DNA from: Verrucomicrobiales bacterium
GTDB taxonomy: Bacteria; Verrucomicrobiota; Verrucomicrobiia; Limisphaerales; F1-12-MAGs170
Assembly (NCBI GenBank): GCA_005777315.1
Contig: SXMN01000019.1
Span: 1-36,123, forward strand
Direction of reading: 5' to 3'
DNA: 36,123 nucleotides
In this document: positions 24,006-31,839 of the stretch, piece after piece
How positions within the stretch are numbered: position 1 is the stretch's first letter
Layout: every line of letters starts with the position of its first letter
Position numbers and translations under genes: made by a program
Notes under the pieces: generated by a model
The model's database searches: none
What the model saw: only the letters and a program-made list of their open reading frames with translations
What the model was told of the DNA's origin: nothing

Positions 24006-24605
24006 ATGCCTGCAACAGGACAGACCGATAGCACTGCACCTGACGCCGAACTGGTAGGCGCGGTGTTGCGCGGCGACACCGCGTCCTTTGAAGATCTCGT
24101 GCGTCGCTACCAGCCTCGCATCTTCGCCATGGCACGCCGTTACGCCCGGCGTGAAGATGAAGTGGAGGACATTGTGCAGGAGATCTTCATCAAGGCGTTC
24201 CAAAAACTTGGAAGCTTCCGGGGTGATGCTCCGTTCGAGCACTGGTTGATGCGGCTGGCGGTTCGCATTTGTTACGATTTCCTGCGCGCGCACCGACGAG
24301 ATCGAGTGTCTTCATTCTCGGAGATTTCCGAACCGGACAACGAGTGGCTTGAACGAGTGGCCCAGGAGCCTGTTTTGAACGTCCATGATGCCGCCGCCGC
24401 CAAGGCGCTGGTGGATGAATTGCTTGCCCAGCTCTCGCCACCGGCGCGGCTGGTGATCACGCTGCTGGAAATAGAGGAACGGTCTGTGAAGGAAATCGCG
24501 GAACTTACAGGCTGGTCGGTGGCTTTGGTGAAAGTCCGGGCTTTCCGGGCTCGCGCCGAGATGCGAAAGTGCCTGCAGAAGTTGACGCGCGCCAAGTATC
24601 TGTAA
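24006..24605 (+). CDS. ECF-type RNA polymerase sigma factor
   Basis: 199 residues from the ATG at 24006; in-frame GTG (23940) and TTG (23937) starts would add about 22 residues that lack conservation. Region 2: FEDLVRRYQPRIFAMARRYA, then EDIVQEIFIKAFQKLGSFRG and FEHWLMRLAVRICYDFLR (-10 recognition). Region 4: LSPPARLVITLLEIEERSVK followed by EIAELTGWSVALVKVRAFRA, a helix-turn-helix for -35 recognition. Regions 1 and 3 are absent, as in ECF factors. The next two genes encode a one-TM protein and a periplasmic LTxxQ protein, so this sigma factor is probably held inactive by an anti-sigma factor at the membrane and released by an envelope signal. Its regulon is unknown; such factors usually activate their own operon. 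Confidence 0.93.
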   Translation: MPATGQTDSTAPDAELVGAVLRGDTASFEDLVRRYQPRIFAMARRYARREDEVEDIVQEIFIKAFQKLGSFRGDAPFEHWLMRLAVRICYDFLRAHRRDRVSSFSEISEPDNEWLERVAQEPVLNVHDAAAAKALVDELLAQLSPPARLVITLLEIEERSVKEIAELTGWSVALVKVRAFRARAEMRKCLQKLTRAKYL

Positions 24606-24641
24606 CCGACCAGAATTACGAATCGTCTGCCGTTGTGGTGA

Positions 24642-24950
24642 ATGAACCTTGAAAAGCTCCAAAGAAGACTGATCGAAGTGGCGCGCTCCAACCCGCCTCG
24701 CGACAGGGTGCCACTTGCATTTGAACGGCGGATCATGGCTGCCCTCTCCACGTCAGCACCGGTTGATCCGTGGCTGGCATGGAGTCGCCCGCTCTGGCGT
24801 GCCGCTGCCCCGGCTGTTGCGGTCATGTGCATGATGAGCTTGTGGGCGTTGCTCGCGGGCGATCCTTCATTGATCACGTCTGACAATCTGGCGGCTGACC
24901 TTGAAAGCACCGTCCTTGGGCCGTTGGACCAACTCGAGGAAGTATGGTGA
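24642..24950 (+). CDS. Single-TM anti-sigma-like protein
   Basis: 102 residues starting 36 bases after the sigma gene. A helical cytosolic N-terminus (NLEKLQRRLIEVARSNPPRD, then FERRIMAAL) precedes one membrane segment (AAAPAVAVMCMMSLWALLAG) and a short periplasmic tail. This size and topology fit a minimal CnrY-like anti-sigma factor, whose N-terminal helices clamp the sigma factor. No zinc-binding H-x3-C-x2-C motif is present, so it is not a ZAS-type anti-sigma. The stop (TGA at 24948) overlaps the next gene, which begins at 24944, implying coupled translation. Function is inferred from position and topology only. Confidence 0.72.
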   Translation: MNLEKLQRRLIEVARSNPPRDRVPLAFERRIMAALSTSAPVDPWLAWSRPLWRAAAPAVAVMCMMSLWALLAGDPSLITSDNLAADLESTVLGPLDQLEEVW

Positions 24951-25444
24951 ACGCCTGGAAGCCTATCATGGCGGCGCTGCTGATTTTCGCCGCGGGTGTC
25001 GTCACCGGCGGATTGACTGCGCGCCTGGCGAAGCCCGCGAGAATTCGCCCGGCGCCAAACCTGCCAGTCAACCTGGGCGTCCGTCCAGGGCGGGCTGAAA
25101 TGGTCGAGCGAATGCAGCGTGAGCTGAGTCTGACCGAAGTCCAACGTGAACGGATTGATGTCGTCGTTCGCGAAAGTCAGGACCGCACACGACAGCTTTG
25201 GGAGGGAATCGCGCCGCAGGCTCAAGCGGAGCACAAGCGGGTGCGTGAGCGCATTCGTGAGGAGCTGTCGCCTGAACAACGTGCCAAATTTGACGAATCG
25301 TTTCGACTGAGGGAATTGTCCGGACCAGGGAGGCTGCCACCAGATGCGCGAGACCGGAGGCGTCTGGAGGAACGAAGAGGGCCTCGTGGAAAGGGCGAAC
25401 CGGATGCGCCTCGAACCAGGAACAACTCTCCCGAGCCACGTTGA
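24944..25444 (+). CDS. Spy/CpxP/CnrX-like periplasmic protein (LTxxQ motifs)
   Basis: 166 residues with an N-terminal anchor or signal (KPIMAALLIFAAGVVTGGL), so probably membrane-tethered with a periplasmic helical domain. Two motifs of the Spy/CpxP/heavy-metal-resistance family are visible: LSLTEVQRERIDVVV and LSPEQRAKFDESF, separated by the helix ERIREE. The C-terminal 40 residues are Arg/Pro-rich, polar and probably disordered. Members act as periplasmic chaperones (Spy), stress inhibitors (CpxP) or metal sensors that regulate an anti-sigma factor (CnrX, ZraP). Location behind sigma and anti-sigma genes with a 7-base overlap favours a sensor for this sigma factor. No His- or Cys-rich metal site is evident. 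Confidence 0.82.
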   Translation: MVNAWKPIMAALLIFAAGVVTGGLTARLAKPARIRPAPNLPVNLGVRPGRAEMVERMQRELSLTEVQRERIDVVVRESQDRTRQLWEGIAPQAQAEHKRVRERIREELSPEQRAKFDESFRLRELSGPGRLPPDARDRRRLEERRGPRGKGEPDAPRTRNNSPEPR

Positions 25445-25505
25445 GAGTTGGGCATGTCTGTGGTCCCCGCCCCGTGATCCGGGTGATTCTCCAAAAGGAG
25501 GAAGT

Positions 25506-26324
25506 TCAGGGCTCGTTGAGCGGGTAACGCCTCAAACCGGTGAGCTGGCAGAAAACGCGGGCCACAAACAATGGATTGTTCTTCAGGTATCGCTTCCAAA
25601 GACGACGCGGTTCTGAACACAGCCGGTAAAACCACTCGAGCCCGCCTCGCTGCATCCAGCGCGGCGCCTGCCTCATCCGGCCGCTGTGAAAATCGAATGC
25701 CGCTCCCACTCCAACCATGAGAGTCACGTTCAGTTTTGGCAGATACTGTGCCATGAACTTCTCCTGTTTTGGTGTGCTCAATCCCACCCACAGGAAATCC
25801 GGCCGGGTGGACTCGATCATTCGTTCCAGTTCAGCTTCTTCCTCAGTATCCAGGGGCCGAAAAGGTGGCGTGTAAGTGCCCACGATCTGCAAACCGGGAA
25901 AACGTTCCTTCAGTTTTGATCCAAGTTCCCCGGCGACTCCGGAACCGCCGCCGTAGAGGAAATGACGCCACCCACGATTCGGGCTGGATTCGCAGACAAG
26001 GGCCATCAGGTCCGGCCCATACACACGGTCCATCTCACGATGGCCGGCCAGTTTTCCCATCCAAACCATCGGCATTCCGTCGGGCGTGCAAAGAAACGCG
26101 GCATTGAGAATTTCACGAAACCGCGGGTCGGCCTGTGCTTCGCTCACTCCATGCACTCCAGTTATACAGATGTAACCCTTGCGCCCTGCCGCTATTGCCT
26201 TCGCAATCGCTTCGAGCGCGCTCCGGAGGTTGAGGATGCTGAGACCTACGCCGAGCACGTTCACGCGCTTTACGTTTTCCGGCTGGGATGAGGCAATCCG
26301 TTGAGCAAGTCCAGGGTTCTTCAC
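25506..26324 (-). CDS. WecG/TagA/CpsF-family glycosyltransferase
   Basis: Family GT26 transfers an N-acetyl-hexosamine or hexosaminuronic-type sugar from a UDP donor to a lipid-linked acceptor for surface polysaccharide. The core begins VNVLGVGLSILNL. It has ICITGVHGVSEAQ, TPDGMPMVWMGKLAGHR, RVYGPDLM, FLYGGGSGVAGEL, GTYTPPFRPL, DFLWVGLSTPKQEKFMAQY, VGVGAAFDFHSGRMRQAPRW and LEWFYRLCSEPRRLWKRY, all family hallmarks. The frame is open to a TTG at 26420, overlapping the RraA-like gene; I prefer the GTG at 26324, giving about 272 residues and no overlap. Start uncertain. It likely takes part in exopolysaccharide or O-antigen assembly; no other glycosyltransferases are adjacent. Probably co-transcribed with the upstream RraA-family gene. 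Confidence 0.9.
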   Translation of the reverse strand: MKNPGLAQRIASSQPENVKRVNVLGVGLSILNLRSALEAIAKAIAAGRKGYICITGVHGVSEAQADPRFREILNAAFLCTPDGMPMVWMGKLAGHREMDRVYGPDLMALVCESSPNRGWRHFLYGGGSGVAGELGSKLKERFPGLQIVGTYTPPFRPLDTEEEAELERMIESTRPDFLWVGLSTPKQEKFMAQYLPKLNVTLMVGVGAAFDFHSGRMRQAPRWMQRGGLEWFYRLCSEPRRLWKRYLKNNPLFVARVFCQLTGLRRYPLNEP

Positions 26325-26373
26325 GTTGAATAAGTGCTGGTCACTTTGGCTGAGATTGGTCGTTGTCGCGCCA

Positions 26374-27135
26374 TCACCACTCGCCTCGTCGCGCGAAGCG
26401 TTCCTTGGTGGCTTTGCCAAATTCGCCGCCAGCTTCGTGTATCTTACTCAAAATTTCCTCCATCGTGCAGCCGCCAGAACTCCGCGCTGCGGCGATCACC
26501 GTCTTGCACTCGTTGGTGTCCATGAAGCGCGCCGCCTCCAGCAGGTGTGGAAGCTCTTCCTTCGTCAACGCCATGAATCCGTGTTTGTCGGCGTGGATCA
26601 ATTGCCCCGGCTCAATGCGCTGGCCGAAGACTTCGACTTCGCAGCCCCAGCGGACCGGAACGACGTGAGCGTGCCCAACACAAAGGCGCCGGGCCAGCGC
26701 CTTGAATCCGGCATTGGTGATCTCATCCAGATCACGAATCGCGCCGTCGGTGATCGTACCCACGCATCCCAGTGATCGATGGATGTTGGAATTCACTTCT
26801 CCCCATATCGATCCGATGACGCGCGGTTTATCCAGATCCTGCACCACAACGATCTTCGGCCCCGGCTGGCTCGCGACATATCGGCGATACTCGGACCATG
26901 CCCGAGGGTTCTTCTTGGGATGCTCGGGATTGCTTGGCTCGATCACCACGGTCACGGCGTAGCCAACCATCGGCCCCATCTGCGGCATGAAATCCCGCGT
27001 CTCCTCGATGTTGATTCCGTCGCGCGAGCGATCCCGTTTGGTGATCTGCTCCCAGCCGTTGTAGATGGTCGGAGTGTTCCAGCGTTTGAGCTGGAGCAAG
27101 TCGCTGTGGGGAAGAGTGAATGTGATTTCAGACAT
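26374..27135 (-). CDS. RraA / HMG-aldolase family protein
   Basis: 253 residues. VNSNIHRSLGCVGTITDGAI followed by RDLDEI is the family signature: a glycine-rich loop, then D-G-x-x-R-D with the metal/substrate-binding Arg and Asp. LARRLCVGHAHVVPVRWGCE, VEVFGQRIEPGQLIHADKHG and FMALTKEELPHLLEAA complete the swivelling alpha/beta/alpha domain. Members include 4-hydroxy-4-methyl-2-oxoglutarate/oxaloacetate aldolases (aromatic breakdown) and RraA, an RNase E inhibitor. The length (RraA is about 160 residues) and N-terminal 90-residue extension argue for the dimethylmenaquinone-methyltransferase-like or aldolase branch rather than true RraA. The substrate cannot be deduced. The downstream gene on the strand is the WecG-like transferase, with no functional link evident. 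Confidence 0.85.
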   Translation of the reverse strand: MSEITFTLPHSDLLQLKRWNTPTIYNGWEQITKRDRSRDGINIEETRDFMPQMGPMVGYAVTVVIEPSNPEHPKKNPRAWSEYRRYVASQPGPKIVVVQDLDKPRVIGSIWGEVNSNIHRSLGCVGTITDGAIRDLDEITNAGFKALARRLCVGHAHVVPVRWGCEVEVFGQRIEPGQLIHADKHGFMALTKEELPHLLEAARFMDTNECKTVIAAARSSGGCTMEEILSKIHEAGGEFGKATKERFARRGEW

Positions 27136-27649
27136 GTGGAGATGTTTCGCCGGGCAGGTGCCAGGGTCAACACGGAATCCGGCATTCTAAAACATCCCTT
27201 CGCGCTGCACCGTCGAATCCTCCGCACTGAAGTCAGTGGTTTGCTACCCGGACTGCAGGGTGGACTATAGATCTTGGCGGGGCGGACCAGCCGCATCTGC
27301 TTCGTTGCTCACTTGGTCAGAGGCCATTGTGGGCCATTACACCCGCTTCAAAAGGGACTCATCCACACCAAATCAGGATTTGCGTGGTGCATCTCCATTC
27401 CTCCCGACCTTGCTCGCCATGGGTGTCCACTGAACCCACAGCACCGGTGGTCATGATGCAAATTTTTCCCACTCGCAGGGCCATCGATCGGTAAGAATTG
27501 TTCATTGTGGGGCTTTCCTGATTCAGTGGGGGGTACTCGGGCGACGCTACGTCACCGTAGATTCGCGGTGCAACAGATTGCCGATCAGGGATCTACCAAC
27601 TATCGAGGTGAGAGAGAGTCTGGCGAGGAGGCAGAGGCACGGCTACTGC

Positions 27650-27658
27650 TGGTATAAT
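27650..27658 (+). promoter_or_regulatory. Extended -10 promoter-like element
   Basis: TGGTATAAT is an exact TGnTATAAT extended -10 element. The sequence 17 bases upstream (GGCAGA) is a poor -35, but extended -10 promoters often lack one. The ATG of the hydrophobic small ORF starts 6 bases after the element, so a transcript would begin at or next to the start codon. It is a strong match in a GC-rich region, which makes chance less likely. Confidence 0.45.
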
Positions 27659-27663
27659 AAGGT

Positions 27664-27813
27664 ATGATTGCACTCTCCGTTACAATCTATCTGGTCGCCA
27701 CCGCTGCGTTCGTGCTGGCGTTGGCCCGGGCTGCAAGACATCCGGTTCCGTCTGCGCGCATGGCTGAAGCTGAGAACTATCAGCTGCCGGTGGCGACGGA
27801 CCATGCAGCATGA
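27664..27813 (+). CDS. Putative 49-residue membrane peptide
   Basis: ATG at 27664 with AAGG just upstream, reading IALSVTIYLVATAAFVLALA (one membrane helix), then a short basic and polar tail (RAARHPVPSARMAEAENY) to the TGA at 27811. The helix followed by positively charged residues would place the tail in the cytosol. It lies directly behind an extended -10 sequence. Small hydrophobic peptides of this type include type I toxins and regulators of membrane enzymes. I have no homolog in mind, and the ORF is short enough to be accidental. Confidence 0.3.
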   Translation: MIALSVTIYLVATAAFVLALARAARHPVPSARMAEAENYQLPVATDHAA

Positions 27814-27897
27814 AGTGAGCATCTGTGGCTTGTGAAGGGCTGATTTGCCACGAGCTACGGTTGTCACAGGCAGGCACTTCGTCTGTCGGTTTGAATG

Positions 27898-27913
27898 TTA
27901 GGGATCTCCCTAA
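27898..27913. promoter_or_regulatory. Perfect palindrome, possible operator
   Basis: TTAGGGATCTCCCTAA has exact 7-base arms around TC. It lies 83 bases past the end of rnc and 84 bases past the small ORF. No T-run follows on either strand, so it is not a rho-independent terminator. Possible regulator-binding site; no evidence beyond symmetry. Confidence 0.3.
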
Positions 27914-27996
27914 ACAAAATTCCAGAGCCATCTCCCGACCTTCATTTATCCCCACCAGCACCTGAACGACGGCGACAACGTTTAAGTACTCAGAAA

Positions 27997-28728
27997 TCAG
28001 CCGGCAACAGCGTTCTCGCTTGAGGCTCCGGAGTCCCGGTGATCGGATCGAAGCCTTTGAAGGGCGTCAAGAGCAGCTTCACTTTCCGCAGCCTTCTTGC
28101 TTTTCCCGGTGCCTCGACCGAGCTCTGTGCTGCGATGGAAGACGGCGCATTGGAACAGACGATCATGATCCGGCCCGGAAACCGACGTGAGTTGGTAGCG
28201 CGGCGATTCCGGAGAACTTGCCTGCAGGAGTTCCTGAAGCTCGCCTTTGGGGTTGTCCAGATTGGGGATGGCTTCCAGTTCGCCAAAGCTGTCACGAAAC
28301 TCCCTCACAACAAATTTCTGGGCCGCATCGAACCCTCCATCGAGGAAGATCGCGCCAAGCAAAGCTTCAAAAGCATCGGCCAGCGCCGAAGGTCGTTCAC
28401 GTCCCTGGTTCAACTCCTCGCCTCTGCTAAGGATGAGGTTCTCCCCGAGGTTCATCATCTGGGCCTGACGGGCCAGGCTCTGTCGATTGACCATCTGTGC
28501 CCGTGCCTTTGTCAATGAGCCCTCTCCCGCATGTGGAAATTTCTCGTACAGCACACCTGAGAGAACCAACTGAAGAACCCCGTCCCCGAGAAATTCCAAC
28601 CGCTGATTATGTTCAACATTGGCGCATTGTTCATGAGCCACCGATGGATGGGTCAAAGCGAGCCGCAGCAGGCTGGGGTTCCTGAACGTATGGCCGAGTC
28701 GTGATTGCAGCGCGGCAAGAGTGGACAC
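27997..28728 (-). CDS. rnc: Ribonuclease III
   Basis: Double-stranded-RNA endonuclease for rRNA processing and antisense RNA decay. 243 residues from a GTG at 28728. Signature NQRLEFLGDG (41-50) with the metal-binding Glu/Asp, GSLTKARAQMVN, and DAFEALLGAIFLDGG (118-132) with the second acidic pair. A linker leads to a C-terminal dsRNA-binding domain: NPKGELQELLQASSPESPRY, then GKSKKAAESEAALDAL. All catalytic residues are present. The GTG is the only start close to the family N-terminus. It begins 11 bases after the stop of the zinc-finger-like gene upstream, so both are probably one transcript. The C-terminal tail is about 15 residues longer than minimal RNase III. Confidence 0.95.
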   Translation of the reverse strand: MSTLAALQSRLGHTFRNPSLLRLALTHPSVAHEQCANVEHNQRLEFLGDGVLQLVLSGVLYEKFPHAGEGSLTKARAQMVNRQSLARQAQMMNLGENLILSRGEELNQGRERPSALADAFEALLGAIFLDGGFDAAQKFVVREFRDSFGELEAIPNLDNPKGELQELLQASSPESPRYQLTSVSGPDHDRLFQCAVFHRSTELGRGTGKSKKAAESEAALDALQRLRSDHRDSGASSENAVAG

Positions 28729-28739
28729 AGGAGGCGCAA

Positions 28740-29357
28740 CTATGAGATTGGGCTGACTACAGGCTCCGAGGTCGCGAGTGGCTCTGCCGGGGTTGAATCC
28801 GGCACCCCCGAGGGCGGTGCGGCACCATTTGTCGCTGGCGCCGGACAGGTCAGCCCGTGTTCCAGCAAATTAGCCACGTCGCGCTGAACTTCCTCCAACT
28901 GGTCCAGTTGGAGATCTGGATCCTCAATGTTAAACAAGTCCCCCGTCCTGGCCTGTTCATAAATAAAGATACGGCGTCCGTCCTTGCGCATCTGGGCTTT
29001 GACCTTGAGGAGGCGTTTCCGTTCAAGCATTACCGCAAGGATGAATCGCGCGCCGGCATGCGCGGGGTCGTTCTGTTCCATCAGTCGCCGCAGGAGTGAT
29101 TCCGCCGTCTCCCGTCCGATGGGATCGGGCGGCGACGCTGGAGGCGGCGTGTACACACTTGACCAGTGCGACACAAATCCACTGCGGGCGTTTGCGTCTG
29201 CGGCATACTTCTCCGTCCAGCACGGTCCGCATACATCCAGCCGTTCGTAAGTGTGGCGGTGATCACAGAGCAGTGTGTGGAAGGATTCCTTGTCTGTAAA
29301 ATGGCGTTGGCAGACCTGGCAGGCATGCGCTCGCGACTGAATGTTCCACTCGATCAT
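28740..29357 (-). CDS. Cys-rich conserved protein upstream of rnc
   Basis: 205 residues from the ATG at 29357; the in-frame start at 29417 is less likely because family similarity starts at about IEWNIQSRAHACQVC. The N-terminal Cys pattern (CQVCQRHF, LLCDH, LDVCGPCW) can bind zinc. The middle, AGARFILAVMLERKRLLKVK followed by RRIFIYEQARTGDLFNIEDP and then VQRDVANLLEHGL, is highly patterned. The end is a low-complexity Pro/Ala/Ser tail. I recall close relatives in Verrucomicrobiota with the same layout, always of unknown function. Placement directly before rnc suggests co-expression and perhaps an RNA-related role (inference). It is divergent from the TPR-like gene at 29514, with a 156-bp shared upstream region. 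Confidence 0.78.
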   Translation of the reverse strand: MIEWNIQSRAHACQVCQRHFTDKESFHTLLCDHRHTYERLDVCGPCWTEKYAADANARSGFVSHWSSVYTPPPASPPDPIGRETAESLLRRLMEQNDPAHAGARFILAVMLERKRLLKVKAQMRKDGRRIFIYEQARTGDLFNIEDPDLQLDQLEEVQRDVANLLEHGLTCPAPATNGAAPPSGVPDSTPAEPLATSEPVVSPIS

Positions 29358-29513
29358 TGATCCAATTCGTCTGTGTTTGGGCCGACAGCGGCTGCGATTT
29401 TCCGGGATTATCTCCAATCGTCGGCCGACTGCAATTCCCTTTTCCTGAGGCTTGGCGAAAATCCCCTTTTACTGGGAGGATTATCTGCTTTAGTAACTCG
29501 AACCAGCACATAC

Positions 29514-30263
29514 ATGAGTAACAGCATTAAATTGCCATTGTACATCCTGCTCACCATCGCCGTGTGCGTTTTCGGCCTGTTATTCGGCCGAAACTACAAC
29601 CAACTGGGAACCCCCACCCCGCCGGCAACATCGACCAATTCAGTGGAGGCGGCCGCGAGCGAAACCCTTGCAATTGGCACCAGCACGGGACCAGCCTCCA
29701 GCACCGGCACTTATCTCGTGCTCTTCATCACTTCCGCCTTGTTGCTTGGCTTGCTACTGGCGAGCGACGTGGCGAATTACTTTGGAAACAGATCCCTCAA
29801 AGTCCTCTATAATGACGAGGGCGAAGGAATGCAGAACCCCGAGTATGATCAAGCTGAACAGGTGTGGGCTGACGGCAATCATCTGGAGGCGATCCGCCTC
29901 ATGCGCGATTATCTTTTGAAGAATCCCCGTGAGCAGCATGTCGCCATCCGGATCGCCGAGATCTACGAGAAGGATCTCAGAAATTACCTCGCTGCGGCCC
30001 TCGAATATGAGGATGTCCTCCAGCACAATCTCCCGAGGGAGAGATGGGGCTGGGCCGCGATCCATCTTTGCAACCTCTATTTCAGGCTGAACCAGACGGA
30101 AAAGGCAGTTACCCTGCTTCGCCGCATCGACGCCGAATATGGGGAAACTCAGGCTGCGGAAAAGGCGCGCAAACGGCTGGCGATTTACGAATCGGAAAGC
30201 GACTCGGGAAACAGCTCACTCATCGAGGGTGCCCCGGCGTCTGACCGCGAAAGGGGGTCATAG
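29514..30263 (+). CDS. Two-TM protein with TPR-like cytosolic repeats
   Basis: 249 residues from the ATG at 29514; the frame is open to 29373, but that part lacks membrane or domain character. Two hydrophobic helices (LPLYILLTIAVCVFGLLFG and GTYLVLFITSALLLGLLLAS) flank a Thr/Ser-rich loop. The rest is helical: QAEQVWADGNHLEAIRLMRD, IRIAEIYEKDLRNYLAAALE and WGWAAIHLCNLYFRLNQTEK form three TPR-like helix pairs ending in an acidic Ser-rich tail. It resembles tetratricopeptide scaffolds anchored to the inner membrane. No specific partner is visible. Divergent from the rnc operon, and upstream of the aminotransferase-fold gene by about 140 bases. Confidence 0.75.
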   Translation: MSNSIKLPLYILLTIAVCVFGLLFGRNYNQLGTPTPPATSTNSVEAAASETLAIGTSTGPASSTGTYLVLFITSALLLGLLLASDVANYFGNRSLKVLYNDEGEGMQNPEYDQAEQVWADGNHLEAIRLMRDYLLKNPREQHVAIRIAEIYEKDLRNYLAAALEYEDVLQHNLPRERWGWAAIHLCNLYFRLNQTEKAVTLLRRIDAEYGETQAAEKARKRLAIYESESDSGNSSLIEGAPASDRERGS

Positions 30264-30402
30264 CAGGCTTGTTGCTCTTGATGAGAAGAGGCTTCCTCCC
30301 GAATCAGAATTTGAGCTGAAACTCTATCTGCGTCCGCCCTTCCGCGAGTTCCTGCGCTGAGAATGAGTGACATGCCGCCCGCTTTGAGTTGGAATTCGCC
30401 CG

Positions 30403-31779
30403 ATGCTTCAATCCGACCATGCCGGCGATGATCTAAAGTCTGAAGGCGACCTGAATACATCACGGCAACGCGACGCCTGGATTGCATCTCATCTGGACAT
30501 CGAGACGAAGCACTTGTTGGATGAAGATGCCCGCTACTTCCTGCATCAGTCACTCTCGACTCCGTGTTTGAATGTTCTCAAGAACTGTTCTGGAGCGATC
30601 ATCCAGGACTGGCAGGGCCACGAACTCCTCGATTTCCACGGCAACAACGTTCATCAGGTCGGGTTCAGCCACCCCAAGATTTTGGAGGCCATTACCAGGC
30701 AACTCAAGGAACTCTCTTTCTGCACCCGTCGTTACACCAACATCCCGGCGATCGAACTCGCGCGCAAACTGACGCAACTCGCTCCAGGAAATCTAAAACG
30801 CGTCCTGTTTGCTCCCGGCGGCACTAGCGCCATCGGCATGGCGATCAAGCTCGCTCGCGCCGCCACCGGACGCTTCAAGATGATCTCCATGTGGGACTCG
30901 TTTCACGGCGCGTCGCTTGACGCCATTTCGGTCGGTGGCGAAGCGATCTTCCGTCGTGACATGGGCCCATTGCTCCCCGGCTGCGAGCATGTGCCTCCGC
31001 CGGACAATCACCATTGCCCATTCAAATGCGGAGCCGCCTGCAATCTCCTGTGCGCCGACTACATCGAGTATGTGTTGCAGAAGGAAGGCGATGTCGCCGC
31101 TGTTATTGCTGAAACCGTCCGCAGCACACCGTTCATCCCGCCAAAAGATTACTGGAAGAAGGTTCGCGCCGCATGTGACCGGCACGGAGCGCTGCTCATT
31201 CTCGATGAGATTCCAAACTGCCTCGGTCGCACCGGACGGATGTTCACCTGCGAACACTTCGACGTTGTTCCTGACATACTTGTGATCGGGAAAGGGCTGG
31301 GCGGAGGAGTATTTCCTCTTGCGGCACTGCTTGCGCGTGAGGATCTGAACAATGTCATGCGGGACAGGGCGCTAGGTCATTACACGCACGAGAAGAATCC
31401 AGTGGCTTGCGCCGCTGGGCTTGCAGCGCTGGAGGTCATCGAGAGCGAGAATCTTCTGACCCATGCGGAATCACTCGGAATGTATGCGCTGGAACAGATG
31501 CGCGGATGGATGGACCGGCATTCTCTGATCGGTGAAGTGAGGGGACTTGGTTTGCTGATGGGAGTGGAACTCGTTCGGGATCGCCGGACCATGGAACGGG
31601 CATCCGAGGAAGCTGAATGGATCATGTATCGCGCTCTGTCTCTTGGCCTGAATTTCAAGCTCACGATGGGAAACATTCTCACGCTCACTCCTGCCCTCAC
31701 CATCACACGGAACGAGATGGACCGTGCTCTAGCGATTCTTGACCGGTGTCTTACGGAAGCGCGAGCGGTGAAATTTTAA
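30403..31779 (+). CDS. Class III aminotransferase-fold PLP enzyme (PbfA-like candidate)
   Basis: 458 residues. LLDFHGNNVHQVGFSHPKIL, FCTRRYTNIPAIELARKL, FAPGGTSAIGMAIKLARAAT, MWDSFHGASLDAISVGG, LLILDEIPNCLGRTGRMF and VIGKGLGGGVFPLAALLARE mark a fold-type I, class III PLP enzyme; the PLP Lys is about residue 297. Unusual is HHCPFKCGAACNLLC, with Cys at 205, 209, 213 and 217. The overall pattern recalls (R)-1-hydroxy-2-aminoethylphosphonate ammonia-lyase (PbfA), which removes ammonia from a phosphonate by PLP chemistry. I hold this at moderate certainty, because many class III transaminases are alike and no phn gene is nearby. A general omega- or aspartate-type aminotransferase is the alternative. 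Confidence 0.82.
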   Translation: MLQSDHAGDDLKSEGDLNTSRQRDAWIASHLDIETKHLLDEDARYFLHQSLSTPCLNVLKNCSGAIIQDWQGHELLDFHGNNVHQVGFSHPKILEAITRQLKELSFCTRRYTNIPAIELARKLTQLAPGNLKRVLFAPGGTSAIGMAIKLARAATGRFKMISMWDSFHGASLDAISVGGEAIFRRDMGPLLPGCEHVPPPDNHHCPFKCGAACNLLCADYIEYVLQKEGDVAAVIAETVRSTPFIPPKDYWKKVRAACDRHGALLILDEIPNCLGRTGRMFTCEHFDVVPDILVIGKGLGGGVFPLAALLAREDLNNVMRDRALGHYTHEKNPVACAAGLAALEVIESENLLTHAESLGMYALEQMRGWMDRHSLIGEVRGLGLLMGVELVRDRRTMERASEEAEWIMYRALSLGLNFKLTMGNILTLTPALTITRNEMDRALAILDRCLTEARAVKF

Positions 31780-31839
31780 GCGCCCGAAGACGAGATCACC
31801 AATACGTCGCCAATCTACACGACAGATCACATCATCGCG

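Larger units (their letters stand above)
27136..27996. other. Gene-poor 861-bp region
   Basis: No long gene with family character is found on either strand between the RraA-like gene and rnc. The open frames of 60-90 codons have no recognisable domain. Two things stand out and are listed separately: an extended -10 promoter-like sequence just before a hydrophobic 49-codon ORF (27650-27813), and a perfect palindrome at 27898-27913. A weak short hairpin, CTACG/CGTAG, lies near 27548-27561. The stretch may be decayed DNA or carry an untranslated RNA that I cannot recognise. Confidence 0.5.

Noticed and set aside
23475..24293. 272-codon minus-strand frame
   Set aside because: Antisense to the DHp-like gene and the sigma factor; no recognisable motif.
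24272..25279. 335-codon minus-strand frame
   Set aside because: Shadow of the sigma/anti-sigma/Spy genes. The translation is Ser/Arg-rich low-complexity without family character.
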